DNA from: Terriglobia bacterium | GTDB taxonomy: Bacteria > Acidobacteriota > Terriglobia > JAIQFV01 | DNA length: 64,000 bases | Direction: 5' to 3' | Assembly: GCA_020072965.1 (NCBI GenBank) | Contig: JAIQFY010000007.1 | Span: forward strand, 1 to 64,000 | Part shown: piece after piece, positions 1 through 8,728 of the stretch | Layout: every line of letters begins with the position of its first letter | How positions within the stretch are numbered: position 1 is the first letter of the stretch | Program-made: the position numbers and the translations under genes | Notes under the pieces: generated by a model | Databases searched by the model: none | Seen by the model: the letters and a program-made list of their open reading frames with translations, nothing else | What the model was told of the DNA's origin: nothing

Positions 1-17
1 GGGCGAAATAAAGATCA

Positions 18-52
18 CGAAATCAGATGTCAGAAATCAGGAGTCAGATGTT
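18..52. repeat. heptad tandem array 1
   Basis: Five consecutive 7-bp units of the type AGAAATC / AGATGTC / AGGAGTC run without a break in period. The array covers the first possible start codon of gspH, so the 5' end of that gene lies in repeat DNA. It belongs to the same family as the arrays at 602-685, 18424-18486 and 18527-18575. Confidence 0.8.
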
Positions 53-545
53 GTATACAGGAAGATTGAAAGCGCAGGGAGCCCTGCGACCTCGATTCCA
101 GCAGGGGCTTACCCTGCTCGAGTTGCTGGTTGTAATCACCCTGATTGCCATCCTGGGCGCTTTGGTGTACCCCTCCTTCGGGGATGCCCTCTCAAATTTG
201 CGGCTGAGAGGAATTGCCCGTGAGACCGTTGCCCTTTGCCGACTTGCCAAGTACGAGGCCGTCACGCACCGGCAGCCCTATCACCTGGCTGCTGACATTG
301 AAAAGGACCAAATTCGTGTCACTGATTCAGCTCAACAGGTAATTAAAGAACTCGACCTTCCTGCCGGGATCCGGATCTTTCAAGTTCAGGTGTTGTCTGA
401 AAATGGTCCTGCCGACGCCACCGAACTCTATTTTTTCCCCAACGGAGCCGCCGAGTCGGGTTCCATCACGCTTCGCGACGAGGGGGGGCGCAGCATCAAG
501 ATCGGGATTGATTTGCTGACCGGGGACGCCAGGATCACAGATTAA
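27..545 (+). CDS. gspH: T2SS minor pseudopilin GspH/FimT-like
   Basis: Minor pseudopilin of the type II secretion pseudopilus, inserted in the inner membrane and processed by a prepilin peptidase. The class III signal is visible: a basic leader ends QQG at about residue 27, followed by LTLLELLVVITLIAIL. The Gly before the cleavage site, the Glu at mature position 5 and the hydrophobic helix are therefore present. At 172 residues it has a normal length for GspH. The start is uncertain: ATG 27 lies inside the heptad array and ATG 48 is an alternative; neither has a clear Shine-Dalgarno sequence. It is the first of eight co-oriented T2SS genes. The assignment to H rather than another minor pseudopilin rests on order (H before I, J, K) and size. 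Confidence 0.85.
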   Translation: MSEIRSQMLYTGRLKAQGALRPRFQQGLTLLELLVVITLIAILGALVYPSFGDALSNLRLRGIARETVALCRLAKYEAVTHRQPYHLAADIEKDQIRVTDSAQQVIKELDLPAGIRIFQVQVLSENGPADATELYFFPNGAAESGSITLRDEGGRSIKIGIDLLTGDARITD

Positions 546-601
546 TTCAGCCCGATGCGAGCGCGGTTGACCGTCGAGTGTTTGGTTTCCCATCAGGCGA
601 C

Positions 602-685
602 GGAAGTCGGAGGTCAGAAGTCGGAAGCCGGAGACCAGAAGTCAGAGGTCAGAAGGTGGAGATCGGGAGTCGGAAGTCAGAAATG
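602..685. repeat. heptad tandem array 2
   Basis: Twelve uninterrupted 7-bp units with consensus RGARGTC (for example GGAAGTC, AGAAGTC, GGAGGTC, GGAGACC) fill the gspH-gspI gap. The period is perfect while the units are degenerate. The array is open in one frame and would be translated if gspI started further upstream, but there is no reason to believe it is coding. Confidence 0.9.
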
Positions 686-728
686 TCCAATTCGCTTTTC
701 GGAGTTTTTTGTGTTGAACAGTAAATGC

Positions 729-1193
729 ATGCCAGCGATGAATAAATCGAATGCATCATACAGCCACCGCACAGTGAACTCCCCTTCCTCTCAATCGGGC
801 TTTTCGCTGCTCGAGGTGATCGTCGCAACGGCGATCGTCGCCCTGGTGTTCGTATCGATGATGGAGATCTTTTCAAACGGGCTGCGGACCGAAGGCAGGG
901 CGGATGAGTACGTCACTGCCATGCAGCAGGCCACCCGGTTGATGAACGATCTCTGGATCAACACGCTCGATGCACAGCCCTCCCTGAATGAGGGGCATTT
1001 GGACGATGGCGCGACCTGGCATTCGTCCGTCGAATCCTATCGTTTGCCTGGTGAGGCCCTGGATTCCTCCAAGAATCTCCCCATGGAAAAGATGATCCTC
1101 CGCGTGGAAGTGACGTGGAACTCCCGGGGGTCTGAGAAAAAGGTCCAACTTCAATCCATAAAAAATGTTCTGAAGGGATCGTCTAAATCCTGA
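729..1193 (+). CDS. gspI: T2SS minor pseudopilin GspI
   Basis: Minor pseudopilin expected to form the tip complex with GspJ and GspK. The prepilin motif is SQSG followed by FSLLEVIVATAIVALVFVSMM, with Glu at mature position 5. From ATG 729 the product is 154 residues; ATG 738 is also possible. The frame is open upstream to 555, but that extension is encoded by the heptad array, so I reject it. It is followed 20 bp later by gspJ. Tip-complex role is family knowledge; membership in this operon is seen. Confidence 0.85.
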   Translation: MPAMNKSNASYSHRTVNSPSSQSGFSLLEVIVATAIVALVFVSMMEIFSNGLRTEGRADEYVTAMQQATRLMNDLWINTLDAQPSLNEGHLDDGATWHSSVESYRLPGEALDSSKNLPMEKMILRVEVTWNSRGSEKKVQLQSIKNVLKGSSKS

Positions 1194-1213
1194 CTTTATG
1201 CGTCTTGAACTGC

Positions 1214-2029
1214 ATGAGGCGTGTGGAGCCAGAATTGCGTAACCAGGCGTCCGGTTTCTCGCTGCTGGAGTTGATGGTGGCAGTGACTATCACGGCACTT
1301 CTCTCGACGGCCGTCATAGCCTCCTTCCGCATGGGGATTAGCTCGTGGCGTCGCGGGGAGGACTTTCTCGACCGGTCACAGCGCCTTTCCGTGGCGGCAG
1401 AATTGATCCAAAAGCAGATCGGGTCAGCGAACCCGCTTTATCCCGTAAGTGCGCTGAATGTTGTCTCCGGACTCAACAAGCCCAGGGTGCAGGAAGCTCA
1501 GGACGCGCCGGCATTCCAGGGAGAGGGCAGAGACCTCGTTTTCGTTACGAACTATCCTCTGGTTTCCCGGCCCGAGGGGAGCATGCAGGTGATTCATTAC
1601 ACCGTCAGTGCTGAGGGAGATCCGGGCAATCGGATTGGACGGGTTGGCTCACAAACCGTCTCCTCGTCGTCAGCTTTACAGCTCTGGATGACGTCCGCCC
1701 CCATTTTCAGGCGGGAGGCGTTCTTCAATTTGACGTCGACAACGGGGACTCCCGGCGCCAGCTCCTTGAAGCTTTTGGAGGGGATCCGGGACATTACTTT
1801 TCAATACTGGGCTGAAGAACAGATCTCGTCGCAGGGTCCCGGAGATCCGGGGAGCCGGAGGATGGTTACCTTCGATCAGTGGGATGGGTCCAAACGCCGG
1901 CGGTTGCCGGATGCGGTTTTCATCAAGGTTCAGTTCACTGCGACCTCGAACGGTCCGGAGGGCCGAAACCCTTACAATCGTGATTCAATCGAGATGCTTG
2001 TGCCCATCAGCGTGGGGAAAAGTGATTAG
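1214..2029 (+). CDS. gspJ: T2SS minor pseudopilin GspJ
   Basis: Larger minor pseudopilin of the T2SS tip complex, 271 residues from ATG 1214 (an in-frame TTG lies at 1205). The N terminus has QASG followed by FSLLELMVAVTITALLSTAVIASF, a clear prepilin peptidase site with Glu at mature position 5. The rest is a soluble periplasmic domain with a conserved-looking region containing LLEGIRDITFQYW, typical of GspJ. It sits between gspI and gspK, which supports J over other pseudopilins. Confidence 0.85.
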   Translation: MRRVEPELRNQASGFSLLELMVAVTITALLSTAVIASFRMGISSWRRGEDFLDRSQRLSVAAELIQKQIGSANPLYPVSALNVVSGLNKPRVQEAQDAPAFQGEGRDLVFVTNYPLVSRPEGSMQVIHYTVSAEGDPGNRIGRVGSQTVSSSSALQLWMTSAPIFRREAFFNLTSTTGTPGASSLKLLEGIRDITFQYWAEEQISSQGPGDPGSRRMVTFDQWDGSKRRRLPDAVFIKVQFTATSNGPEGRNPYNRDSIEMLVPISVGKSD

Positions 2030-2032
2030 AAA

Positions 2033-2060
2033 AGTTATCAGTTCCCAGTTGTCAGTTGGA
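2033..2060. repeat. heptad tandem array 3 (AGTTNNC family)
   Basis: Four 7-bp units (AGTTATC, AGTTCCC, AGTTGTC, AGTTGGA) follow the gspJ stop codon. The unit differs from the GAAGTC family but keeps the same 7-bp period. Confidence 0.6.
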
Positions 2061-2100
2061 CCGCCCGGCGTCTCTGCGGTGAATAATTCGAGTTTAAATA

Positions 2101-3048
2101 ATGAAGCGTCATTTAAGAAACTCTGAAAGCGGCGTCATTCTACTGATCGTTCTCTGGGTGGTGGTGGCGCTGGGGGTGCTCGCCTTTGGGTTTGCCACCA
2201 ACATTCAATTGGGCATGCGTTCCATTCGCAACACAAAGGATGGAGTCTCCGGATATTTTCTGGCGAAGGGGGCCATTAGCGAATCGATTTTTGAAATGAT
2301 GAAAATCTCTCAACCGGATACTCCGCAAGAGGTCGGACTGGCTTTTAAGCAACAGCGGACAGCTTACCAGCCGCTTTCAATCACCCTCGAAACGGGATCC
2401 GCTCAATGCTGGATTGAGAATGAATCAGGCAAGCTGGACTTGAATGCCGGTTCGCCCGCGCTTTTTCGAAATCTGCTGATCCGCCAGTTTGACGTCGACG
2501 ATTCACTGGCCAATGATCTGGTCAATCAATGGGAGGAATGGCGCAGGCCGAAACTCGATTCCAACGGCAACACCCAGGGCGGTCCGCTCAACTCCGTTGA
2601 GGAGCTTTCCGGGCTGAAAGGGATGAAGCCGGAATTCATTTATGGCTTTTGGAGGCGGGCTCCCGATGGGACCGTGGAACACCGTCGGGGACTCCTGAAT
2701 CTGGCCACCCTCTATTCGGGCTCCGCGGGGATTAACCTCAATGACGCACCCCTTGAAATCCTGCAGGCACTGCCCGGCGTGACTGCCTCGGAGGCGAAAG
2801 CCATCGCCAGTGCGAGGACCGCACACTTTTTTGAGTCGATTGATGACTGCCAGCAGCGAGTTCCGATCCAGTTTAACGACGAGTCCAGGAACCTGGTTTC
2901 CATTCAGGAATCCACCGCATTTGCCTTCATCGCCAGCGGACGCGCCGCGGGGTCTGATTATGAGCGCACCATCCGGGCTATCGTGAAGTTTGGAACGAAC
3001 GATCCCCTGGGCTACCGAATTGTGTATTGGAAAGACGAGGAGATCTAG
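2101..3048 (+). CDS. gspK: T2SS minor pseudopilin GspK
   Basis: GspK caps the pseudopilus tip. The N terminus has ESG followed by VILLIVLWVVVALGVLAFGF; GspK characteristically lacks the Glu at mature position 5, as seen here. At 315 residues it is the largest pseudopilin of the set, as expected. Two stretches resembling helix-hairpin-helix/SAM-like motifs of GspK are visible: the GPLNSVEELSGLKGM region and the INLNDAPLEILQALPGV region. It ends three bases before the GTG start of gspL, indicating tight coupling. Confidence 0.9.
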   Translation: MKRHLRNSESGVILLIVLWVVVALGVLAFGFATNIQLGMRSIRNTKDGVSGYFLAKGAISESIFEMMKISQPDTPQEVGLAFKQQRTAYQPLSITLETGSAQCWIENESGKLDLNAGSPALFRNLLIRQFDVDDSLANDLVNQWEEWRRPKLDSNGNTQGGPLNSVEELSGLKGMKPEFIYGFWRRAPDGTVEHRRGLLNLATLYSGSAGINLNDAPLEILQALPGVTASEAKAIASARTAHFFESIDDCQQRVPIQFNDESRNLVSIQESTAFAFIASGRAAGSDYERTIRAIVKFGTNDPLGYRIVYWKDEEI

Positions 3049-3051
3049 GCC

Positions 3052-4533
3052 GTGTTCGCATCCAAGAAGATCGTTACCATCTCAGCCGACGGGGGGCACC
3101 TGCACTTCGTCGCTGTCAAAAGAGGTTGGCGTGGCTTCGAGCTCGCTTCATGGATGACGCTGCCAAATGATCCGCAGCGGGATTCCCTGGCGCTTCGGCC
3201 GGAGATCGATGAATTCTATCGACGCGCCGGCGTCGACAAGAACCAGACGGTGGTCGAGATCCCCCGCGCCAAGGTGGCGATAAGAACTCTGCAGTTTCCC
3301 AAGGCGGTCCTCGAGAACCTTACCCACATCATCGAATACCAGGTGGAGAACTATGAGCCCATAGATCGTGCGGACCTGGCTTATGTGCACCAACGGGTGG
3401 ATGACGCCTCTCCCACTGGCCCCTCCGCTTGGATGAATCCTCTGGCGTTGCTCAGCCGCTTTGCCTCCGGGAAGGCCCGGAAACCGGGTGCGCCTGTTGC
3501 CCAGGAGAAACTGGAGGTGCTGCTGGCCATGGCTCCACGAGCCGAGGTGGAGCACCAACGAGAATTTTGGGCCGGGTTTGGGATATATCCCCAGGCGATG
3601 CTTTGCGGGTCGTTTGGACTGGCGAGGCTTTTGCAACTGGATCCAGGCGCCGGGCGCGAGAGAAACTTTCTCTTGCGCGTGGGTGAAAATGACTTTGAAC
3701 TGATCGCTGTGTTCTTGGGAAAGATCCGCCGTGCCCAACGCTTCGAATTCCTCTCCAGTGAACCCCAGGCCAGGGCTGAGCACATGTTGCTGGAGTTGGG
3801 ACGTTCGCGGGCAGAACTTCGCATCGAGGAAAAGGACGTCCATAACGTGTATGTGACTGGAGCGGATCCGGAATCCTACCTCAAGGAATTCCGGTCAAGC
3901 TCAACTTCCCTGCCTCTGCGACCCCTTCGTGTTCCGGCCTGTCTGCGCTCCCGGGCAAACCTCACGGAGTTTCACGCCCTCGCTCCCGCCATCGGCGATT
4001 CCTTACTGGCGATGAGCAAGGGGGGTCTGGCGACCGATCTGATGGGCCGGGCAGAGCACATCGCGCATCCCCGGTGGGTATGGGCGCCGACCTATGCGTT
4101 CTGTGGGTTGGCTGTTCTCATGGCGGGTGCAAGTGCGTCGGGGCCGTACCTCCAGCAGTCGCGATTCGTGGATCAATTGAGCTCGGAGATCACGAGGCTC
4201 CAGCCCCAGGTCAGGCAGGTGGAGCGGATTGAAACCGAGGCCAATGAAGTTCGGAAGAAGGCGGCGGTTCTCGATGCAGTCCAGGGCCGTGATGCCCTCA
4301 ATCTTGAAGCGCTTAGAGAACTCACCGAGATTCTCCCGGACAGCGTCTGGATCAACGATTTCTACCTCAGGGCAGACGGTGTGGAAATCAATGGTCTGGC
4401 GGAAAATGCGACCGCACTCGTTCCCCTGATCGAGCAGTCCCCGCTGTTCAAGGATGTCGCTCTGGCTTCAGGGATTACCCGAAACCAGCAGGGCAAGGAG
4501 ATGTTTCGCATCCGGGCAAAGTTCGAGTTTTAG
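3052..4533 (+). CDS. gspL: T2SS inner-membrane assembly protein GspL (PilM/PilN-like)
   Basis: Inner-membrane platform protein that links the cytoplasmic ATPase GspE to GspM and the pseudopilus. Of 493 residues, about 1-335 form an actin-fold PilM/GspL-like cytoplasmic domain, 343-365 a transmembrane helix (WAPTYAFCGLAVLMAGA), and the rest a periplasmic coiled-coil plus PilN-like ferredoxin domain (DSVWINDFYLRADGVEINGL). It uses a GTG start three bases after gspK. It is the only candidate for L in the operon and precedes gspM. Confidence 0.8.
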   Translation: MFASKKIVTISADGGHLHFVAVKRGWRGFELASWMTLPNDPQRDSLALRPEIDEFYRRAGVDKNQTVVEIPRAKVAIRTLQFPKAVLENLTHIIEYQVENYEPIDRADLAYVHQRVDDASPTGPSAWMNPLALLSRFASGKARKPGAPVAQEKLEVLLAMAPRAEVEHQREFWAGFGIYPQAMLCGSFGLARLLQLDPGAGRERNFLLRVGENDFELIAVFLGKIRRAQRFEFLSSEPQARAEHMLLELGRSRAELRIEEKDVHNVYVTGADPESYLKEFRSSSTSLPLRPLRVPACLRSRANLTEFHALAPAIGDSLLAMSKGGLATDLMGRAEHIAHPRWVWAPTYAFCGLAVLMAGASASGPYLQQSRFVDQLSSEITRLQPQVRQVERIETEANEVRKKAAVLDAVQGRDALNLEALRELTEILPDSVWINDFYLRADGVEINGLAENATALVPLIEQSPLFKDVALASGITRNQQGKEMFRIRAKFEF

Positions 4534-4570
4534 TGACTCGTCAGCCGGAGTTGCGTTGAACCTGACAACC

Positions 4571-5173
4571 ATGAAGCTCTCAATTCCAAAACCAGGTTTC
4601 ATAGCGCGCCTTTCGGCGCGTGAAAGAAAAATCCTGGGCGCGGGCCTGCTCTCGGCGTTCCTTTTTGGCGCGCTGTATTTTCTTCTATTTCCGACTTACG
4701 ACAAGGTCAAACAATACCCTGAGCAAATTGCCCAAAGGACCCGGCTCCTGCAAAGATACAAAGAAGTCATCGCACAGCGGCAAATGCAGCAACAATCCCT
4801 CGATACCACTCGAAAACGAATTGTGGAGTTGGAGAATCATCTCCTGACCGCCCGCACTACGGCGGCCGCTCAGGCCCAGTTGCAAGGCTTGGTTAATGAC
4901 CTGGCCAAACAATCTCAACTCCAGATTAACCGCAGTGATTTCCTCCCCAAGAAAGAGCTGAGTAAGGATTATGAAAAAGTTTCGGTTCGGCTCGATGCCG
5001 TCGGGACTATCAACCAGATAACCGCGTTCCTGACGGCCGCAAAAGAGATGCCCATGTTTGTGCTGAACGATGACTTACGCCTGTGGAGTTATAGCAGCCT
5101 GAGTGAAGGGTGGAAGAAATCGAAGCAGATCGCTGCCACCATCGTAGTGTCCGGGGTGATTCGGCATGAGTAA
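4571..5173 (+). CDS. gspM: T2SS inner-membrane protein GspM (PilO-like)
   Basis: Bitopic protein of the T2SS inner-membrane platform. From ATG 4571 it has 200 residues: a short cytoplasmic segment ending in SARERKILGAG, a transmembrane helix at about 20-40 (LLSAFLFGALYFLLFP), a coiled coil with many Gln/Arg residues, and a PilO/GspM-like C-terminal domain. The frame is open upstream into gspL but that extension has no support; ATG 4571 begins 38 bp after the gspL stop. The order L-M is the normal one. Confidence 0.8.
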   Translation: MKLSIPKPGFIARLSARERKILGAGLLSAFLFGALYFLLFPTYDKVKQYPEQIAQRTRLLQRYKEVIAQRQMQQQSLDTTRKRIVELENHLLTARTTAAAQAQLQGLVNDLAKQSQLQINRSDFLPKKELSKDYEKVSVRLDAVGTINQITAFLTAAKEMPMFVLNDDLRLWSYSSLSEGWKKSKQIAATIVVSGVIRHE

Positions 5174-5174
5174 G

Positions 5175-5223
5175 GATAGGTGATAGGTGGTAGGTAATAG
5201 GTGATAGGTCGTAGGGAGTAGGT
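5175..5223. repeat. heptad tandem array 4 (GATAGGT family)
   Basis: Seven 7-bp units (GATAGGT, GGTAGGT, AATAGGT, AGTAGGT and similar) start immediately after the gspM stop codon. The same unit in reverse complement occurs at 5342-5376, so the two could pair into a long imperfect hairpin across the gspM-gspC gap. Confidence 0.85.
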
Positions 5224-5341
5224 GTTAGTCTCAAAGTTATGGGCGAGGCCTAATGATGTTATGAAAAAAAACACGCGCTCGCGGTTTCGCTATCTGACCT
5301 CTGACTTTCAACATCTGATTTCATTCTCTTGGCCCTTTTTT

Positions 5342-5376
5342 CCTATTCCCTACTACCTATCACCTATTACCTCCTC
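5342..5376. repeat. heptad array 4b, inverted partner
   Basis: Five 7-bp units (CCTATTC, CCTACTA, CCTATCA, CCTATTA, CCTCCTC) are the reverse complement of the array at 5175-5223. It ends 15 bp before the start codon of the GspC-like gene. The interval between the two arrays contains a short CTGACCTCTGACTTTCA stretch, the complement of the GAAGTC family. Confidence 0.85.
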
Positions 5377-5391
5377 GCTGGGTGCAAAGAA

Positions 5392-6096
5392 ATGACAACA
5401 CTGAAAAAGATCCTGGCAATAAAACACATCATTCTTCTCGATGCGTTGCTCATCGCGCTGTGCCTGTGGATGGGAGTGGGCCTGCGGCGACAGTGGTTGG
5501 CCAACGCCGCAGTCTACCAGGTATCCAGGATTGTGGCGCCCAGCGTAGCCATGAAACAGGCTGTCGCGAAGCAGAAATCGGCCGAGGCACTGCGGAAGAA
5601 TTACATGGTCATTGCCAGCCGGAATCTTTTCAGTCCCGATCGCAACGATCAAATCGCCCGGGAAGACATAGCCAAGGTGCGACCTCCCAAGCCCGTCTTG
5701 TTCGGTGTCATTAATTTGAAGGACGCGAAGCTAGCCATGATGTCATCTCCGGGAAGCCGAGACTTTCGATCGCTGAAGGTGGGGGACAAGATTGGGGAGT
5801 ATACCCTGACCCGGATTCTCCCCAACAAGGTGGAGTTGCTGTGGGGCAGTGAAACAGTGGAAACCACGACCGAAGAGCAACCCAGAACAATTCCTGCTCC
5901 AGTGGCGCCAGTCGTTGGTGGCGGAGCTGGCGGGAAAGTTGTTTCCGTCAGCGGCTCGGAAGGGGGCGCTTCCTCGGCCTCCGCCTCCGGTCCGACCAAT
6001 GCCGCCCCAGCGCAACCTCCCGCGGGACAAGGCCCGTGCAAGGGACATTGGGTGAAGACGTTGTTTGGGATGGTGTGCTCTGAGGATTCGAAATGA
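5392..6096 (+). CDS. gspC: GspC-like T2SS protein
   Basis: Likely GspC, the inner-membrane protein that couples the platform to the secretin. From ATG 5392 it has 234 residues: a cytoplasmic start, a transmembrane helix at about 12-28 (ILLDALLIALCLWMGVG), and a homology-region-like domain (VLFGVINLKDAKLAMM ... SLKVGDKIGEYTLTRILPNKVELL). A Gly/Ala/Pro/Ser-rich linker and a short conserved-looking tail (HWVKTLFGMVCSED) follow. No PDZ domain is visible. Placing C just before D is compatible with its role. The tail motif recurs near the N terminus of GspD, see findings. The open frame upstream of 5392 is repeat DNA. Confidence 0.7.
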   Translation: MTTLKKILAIKHIILLDALLIALCLWMGVGLRRQWLANAAVYQVSRIVAPSVAMKQAVAKQKSAEALRKNYMVIASRNLFSPDRNDQIAREDIAKVRPPKPVLFGVINLKDAKLAMMSSPGSRDFRSLKVGDKIGEYTLTRILPNKVELLWGSETVETTTEEQPRTIPAPVAPVVGGGAGGKVVSVSGSEGGASSASASGPTNAAPAQPPAGQGPCKGHWVKTLFGMVCSEDSK

Positions 6097-6102
6097 ATGA
6101 GC

Positions 6103-6130
6103 AAGTCCAAGGTCCAAAGTCCAAGGTCCA
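6103..6130. repeat. heptad tandem array 5 (AAGTCCA/AGGTCCA)
   Basis: Four 7-bp units alternating AAGTCCA and AGGTCCA directly follow the gspC-like gene. It is a fourth distinct heptad sequence in the same operon. Confidence 0.75.
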
Positions 6131-6174
6131 AAACTTATGCCGGATGCATAGCTCTGAATGGGGCGTAGGACCTT

Positions 6175-6240
6175 TAGCCCACGCTGAAAGCCGTGGGAAG
6201 GGCGAGCCCCCTCTGTGTATTAAGCCCCAACGGGGCGAAA
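6175..6240. repeat. REP-like palindromes upstream of gspD
   Basis: Two short palindromes occur close together: CCCACG/CGTGGG with a 7-9 nt loop near 6178-6197 and GCCCCAACGGGGC at 6224-6236. They end about 30 bp before the gspD start. They resemble repetitive extragenic palindromes; a role in transcript stability or in modulating gspD expression is only inference. Confidence 0.5.
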
Positions 6241-6270
6241 GAGTTTTGATGAACTCATAGGAGTCTTATT

Positions 6271-8682
6271 GTGCACAAAAAATTCTTGATCGGAATGGTG
6301 CTCTGGGGGGGCTTAATTTGCCTGGCCTTCTCGTCAGCCATGGCGCAATCTCAACAGGAACAGAAGCCTCCAGCTCAGGGAGCGGCTCAAGATAAGAAAT
6401 CGGGGAAGGAAGAGCCCCCGAAGAAGAAGATGAAGAAGGTGCACACCCTCTTTGGAGATGTTTGGGTGGAAGATACCGGTGAGCCTGAGCAGCCAAACTC
6501 CGGTTTGAAACCTGAACCCCCGGTCGCAGTACCGCCTGGTTCGCCATCGCAACCTTCAGCGGATCAAACTCCCAAGCCCCCCGCCGGGGCCCCGATTGCT
6601 GTTCCTCAGCCGCCCCAGTCAAAGCCGAAACCGGAAACCGAAGGCATTCAGCAACCTGCTCCGGGAGAGAAGAAACCTGAAACTCCATCGCCCCCATCGG
6701 CTCCCGGTTCGACCCAGGTCCCCGCCGCGACCCCATCTCAGGCTGCCCCACACCCACCCTCCTCTCCTCCAATCACGGGCGCGTCTCTGGTCTTCAATAA
6801 TGCTGATTTGATCCAGGTCGTCCAGGTGATCGCCAATTTGCTCCATCTCAACTATGTCCTGGACCCGGGTGTAAAAGGAATCGTGACCATCACGACCATG
6901 GGCGATATCTCCAGCGCCGACTTGATGCAGATCTTGCAGACGCTGCTTCGAATTAATGGGGCCACAGCCATCCAAACCGGCAATTTGTGGCAGATTGTCC
7001 CCTTGAAATCGGTGCACCAGATTCCAATCCGAATGGAGCGCCCGGGAGAAAAGCCACTGTCACCTGGGGATGAAATGGTGACAGAGGTTGTTCCCATGCA
7101 GTTTGTGGCCGCCGCGGACATGAGCAAGCTGCTTAAGGAATTTCTTTCCGATGCCGGGTCAATCGTCAGCCATGATCGGGGGAACATCCTTATTCTCACG
7201 GACGCCAGCCGCAACATGTCGAGACTGTTGGACTTGATTCGGACCTTTGACTCTGACGTTCTTCAGAATCAGCGTCTTCAATTGTTCACTGTGAAAAACA
7301 ACTCAGCACGCTCCGTCATCGAGGATTTGAAGAGTATTTTTTCAGCTTATGCGATGAGCGATAAGGACTCCGCCATTCGTTTTGTCCCGCTCGACCGTCT
7401 CAATGCCATTTTGGCTGTGGCGCCCAATCCGGCCAGTTTCGATGTGGTGGAGCAATGGATTGACAAGCTCGACCAGCCCTCGCAGATCGCGGGGATAAGG
7501 AATTATGTTTACCATCTGCAATATGCCAAGGCTACGGTGATAAGAGGACTGCTGGGTGAGCTCTACGGCTCAGTGATCACAAAGGAAGCGCCAATCGCTC
7601 TTCGCTCGGATGCCAATGCAGGGGGGGCTCCCTCTCCCACGGCAGGAATGTCTCCCAGTACGATCCTGGCCCAAGGGACACCGCAGGAGAAGACGCAGCA
7701 GAAGGAAAGGGAAGTTTATGGCTTTCAAGGCAATATCAAGATTGTTGCCGACGAGACCAACAACATGCTGATCATTCAAGCGACCCCGCAAGACTATGAC
7801 TTGATTGAGCAAACACTCCACCAAATTGACATTCTTCCCCTTCAGGTATTGATTGAAGCGCAGATTTTCCGCGTCGATTTGTCCCATGATTTTTCGTTGG
7901 GAATTGAGTATGCGTTGCAACAACGGGGCACCGCCCCGGGCGGCACCACGCCCCTTGCCGACTTTACAGGAGGGGTTTTGAGCGGCTCCATGGTGATCAT
8001 AAATGCAGGAGCCCGCGAGCTTTTCGCCAAAGTGACCGCTTCCGAGAACCGGACACGCGCCAAAACGCTCGCGGCTCCCTCCATTCTGGTCAGCGACAAT
8101 CAAGAGGCTCGAATCCAGGTCGGGGTATCCATTCCCACCCTCAGTTCTTCAGGATTTTCGCCGGGGTCGACAACTACCGTCTTCAACACCGTGCAAAATG
8201 TGGACACGGGCGTCATTTTGGCGGTGACCCCCCATGTCAATGCCAGCGGTCTGGTCGGCCTCAAGGTGACTCAAGAGGTGAGTTCCCCTGTGCCTCCGCC
8301 GGCTGGAGTCCCCAACATTTCTCCGTCCATCAATCGCGCTTCGGCCTCCACCACTTTTGTCATCAAAGATGGAGAGACCATGGCCATTGCAGGGATTATC
8401 ACGGAGGATAAAGAACTTACCCGCAGCCGGATACCGTTGTTAGGTGATATCCCGTTCGTGGGGGCCGCTTTTGGGAGCACAAATTGGACAAACAAGCGCA
8501 GCGAGTTGATCATCTTCATCACCCCACACGTGGTGACGACTCTGGACCAAGCCAAGGTTACTTCCGACTCATTTAAGGAGGAGATGAAGGGTTTGAGCAG
8601 CGAGATTCGGAACAAGGCCCGAGCTCATCACGCCGCCTGGGATAAGGCGCCTCCTCCCGCGCCCCCCCTCACTCAGCCATGA
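6271..8682 (+). CDS. gspD: T2SS outer-membrane secretin GspD
   Basis: Forms the outer-membrane gated channel of the T2SS. Of 803 residues, about 1-25 are a signal peptide (MHKKFLIGMVLWGG... to AMAQ). Residues 26-165 are an unusual Lys/Pro-rich linker. From about 171 there is an N0-type domain (LVFNNADLIQVVQVIANLL), followed by N1-N3 domains (AADMSKLLKEFLSDAGSIV; IVADETNNMLIIQATPQDY). The C-terminal secretin domain covers about 530-770, with PLLGDIPFVGAAFGS and SELIIFITPHVV typical of the family. The start codon is GTG 6271 with no strong Shine-Dalgarno sequence. It is the last gene before the terminator at 8690. Confidence 0.95.
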   Translation: MHKKFLIGMVLWGGLICLAFSSAMAQSQQEQKPPAQGAAQDKKSGKEEPPKKKMKKVHTLFGDVWVEDTGEPEQPNSGLKPEPPVAVPPGSPSQPSADQTPKPPAGAPIAVPQPPQSKPKPETEGIQQPAPGEKKPETPSPPSAPGSTQVPAATPSQAAPHPPSSPPITGASLVFNNADLIQVVQVIANLLHLNYVLDPGVKGIVTITTMGDISSADLMQILQTLLRINGATAIQTGNLWQIVPLKSVHQIPIRMERPGEKPLSPGDEMVTEVVPMQFVAAADMSKLLKEFLSDAGSIVSHDRGNILILTDASRNMSRLLDLIRTFDSDVLQNQRLQLFTVKNNSARSVIEDLKSIFSAYAMSDKDSAIRFVPLDRLNAILAVAPNPASFDVVEQWIDKLDQPSQIAGIRNYVYHLQYAKATVIRGLLGELYGSVITKEAPIALRSDANAGGAPSPTAGMSPSTILAQGTPQEKTQQKEREVYGFQGNIKIVADETNNMLIIQATPQDYDLIEQTLHQIDILPLQVLIEAQIFRVDLSHDFSLGIEYALQQRGTAPGGTTPLADFTGGVLSGSMVIINAGARELFAKVTASENRTRAKTLAAPSILVSDNQEARIQVGVSIPTLSSSGFSPGSTTTVFNTVQNVDTGVILAVTPHVNASGLVGLKVTQEVSSPVPPPAGVPNISPSINRASASTTFVIKDGETMAIAGIITEDKELTRSRIPLLGDIPFVGAAFGSTNWTNKRSELIIFITPHVVTTLDQAKVTSDSFKEEMKGLSSEIRNKARAHHAAWDKAPPPAPPLTQP

Positions 8683-8689
8683 TGTAGAA

Positions 8690-8728
8690 AGGGCGCTCTG
8701 GCCCGACGGAGCGCCCTCTATAATTTTT
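8690..8728 (+). terminator. intrinsic terminator after gspD
   Basis: The arms AGGGCGCTC (8690-8698) and GAGCGCCCT (8709-8717) form a perfect 9-bp stem with a 10-nt loop, followed by CTATAATTTTT. It lies 7 bp after the gspD stop and ends the T2SS transcript. Confidence 0.9.

Noticed and set aside
602-685. Possible CRISPR-like or coding repeat
   Set aside because: The units are 7 bp and contiguous, with no spacers. The open frame through the array is low-complexity and lacks homology to pseudopilin leaders.
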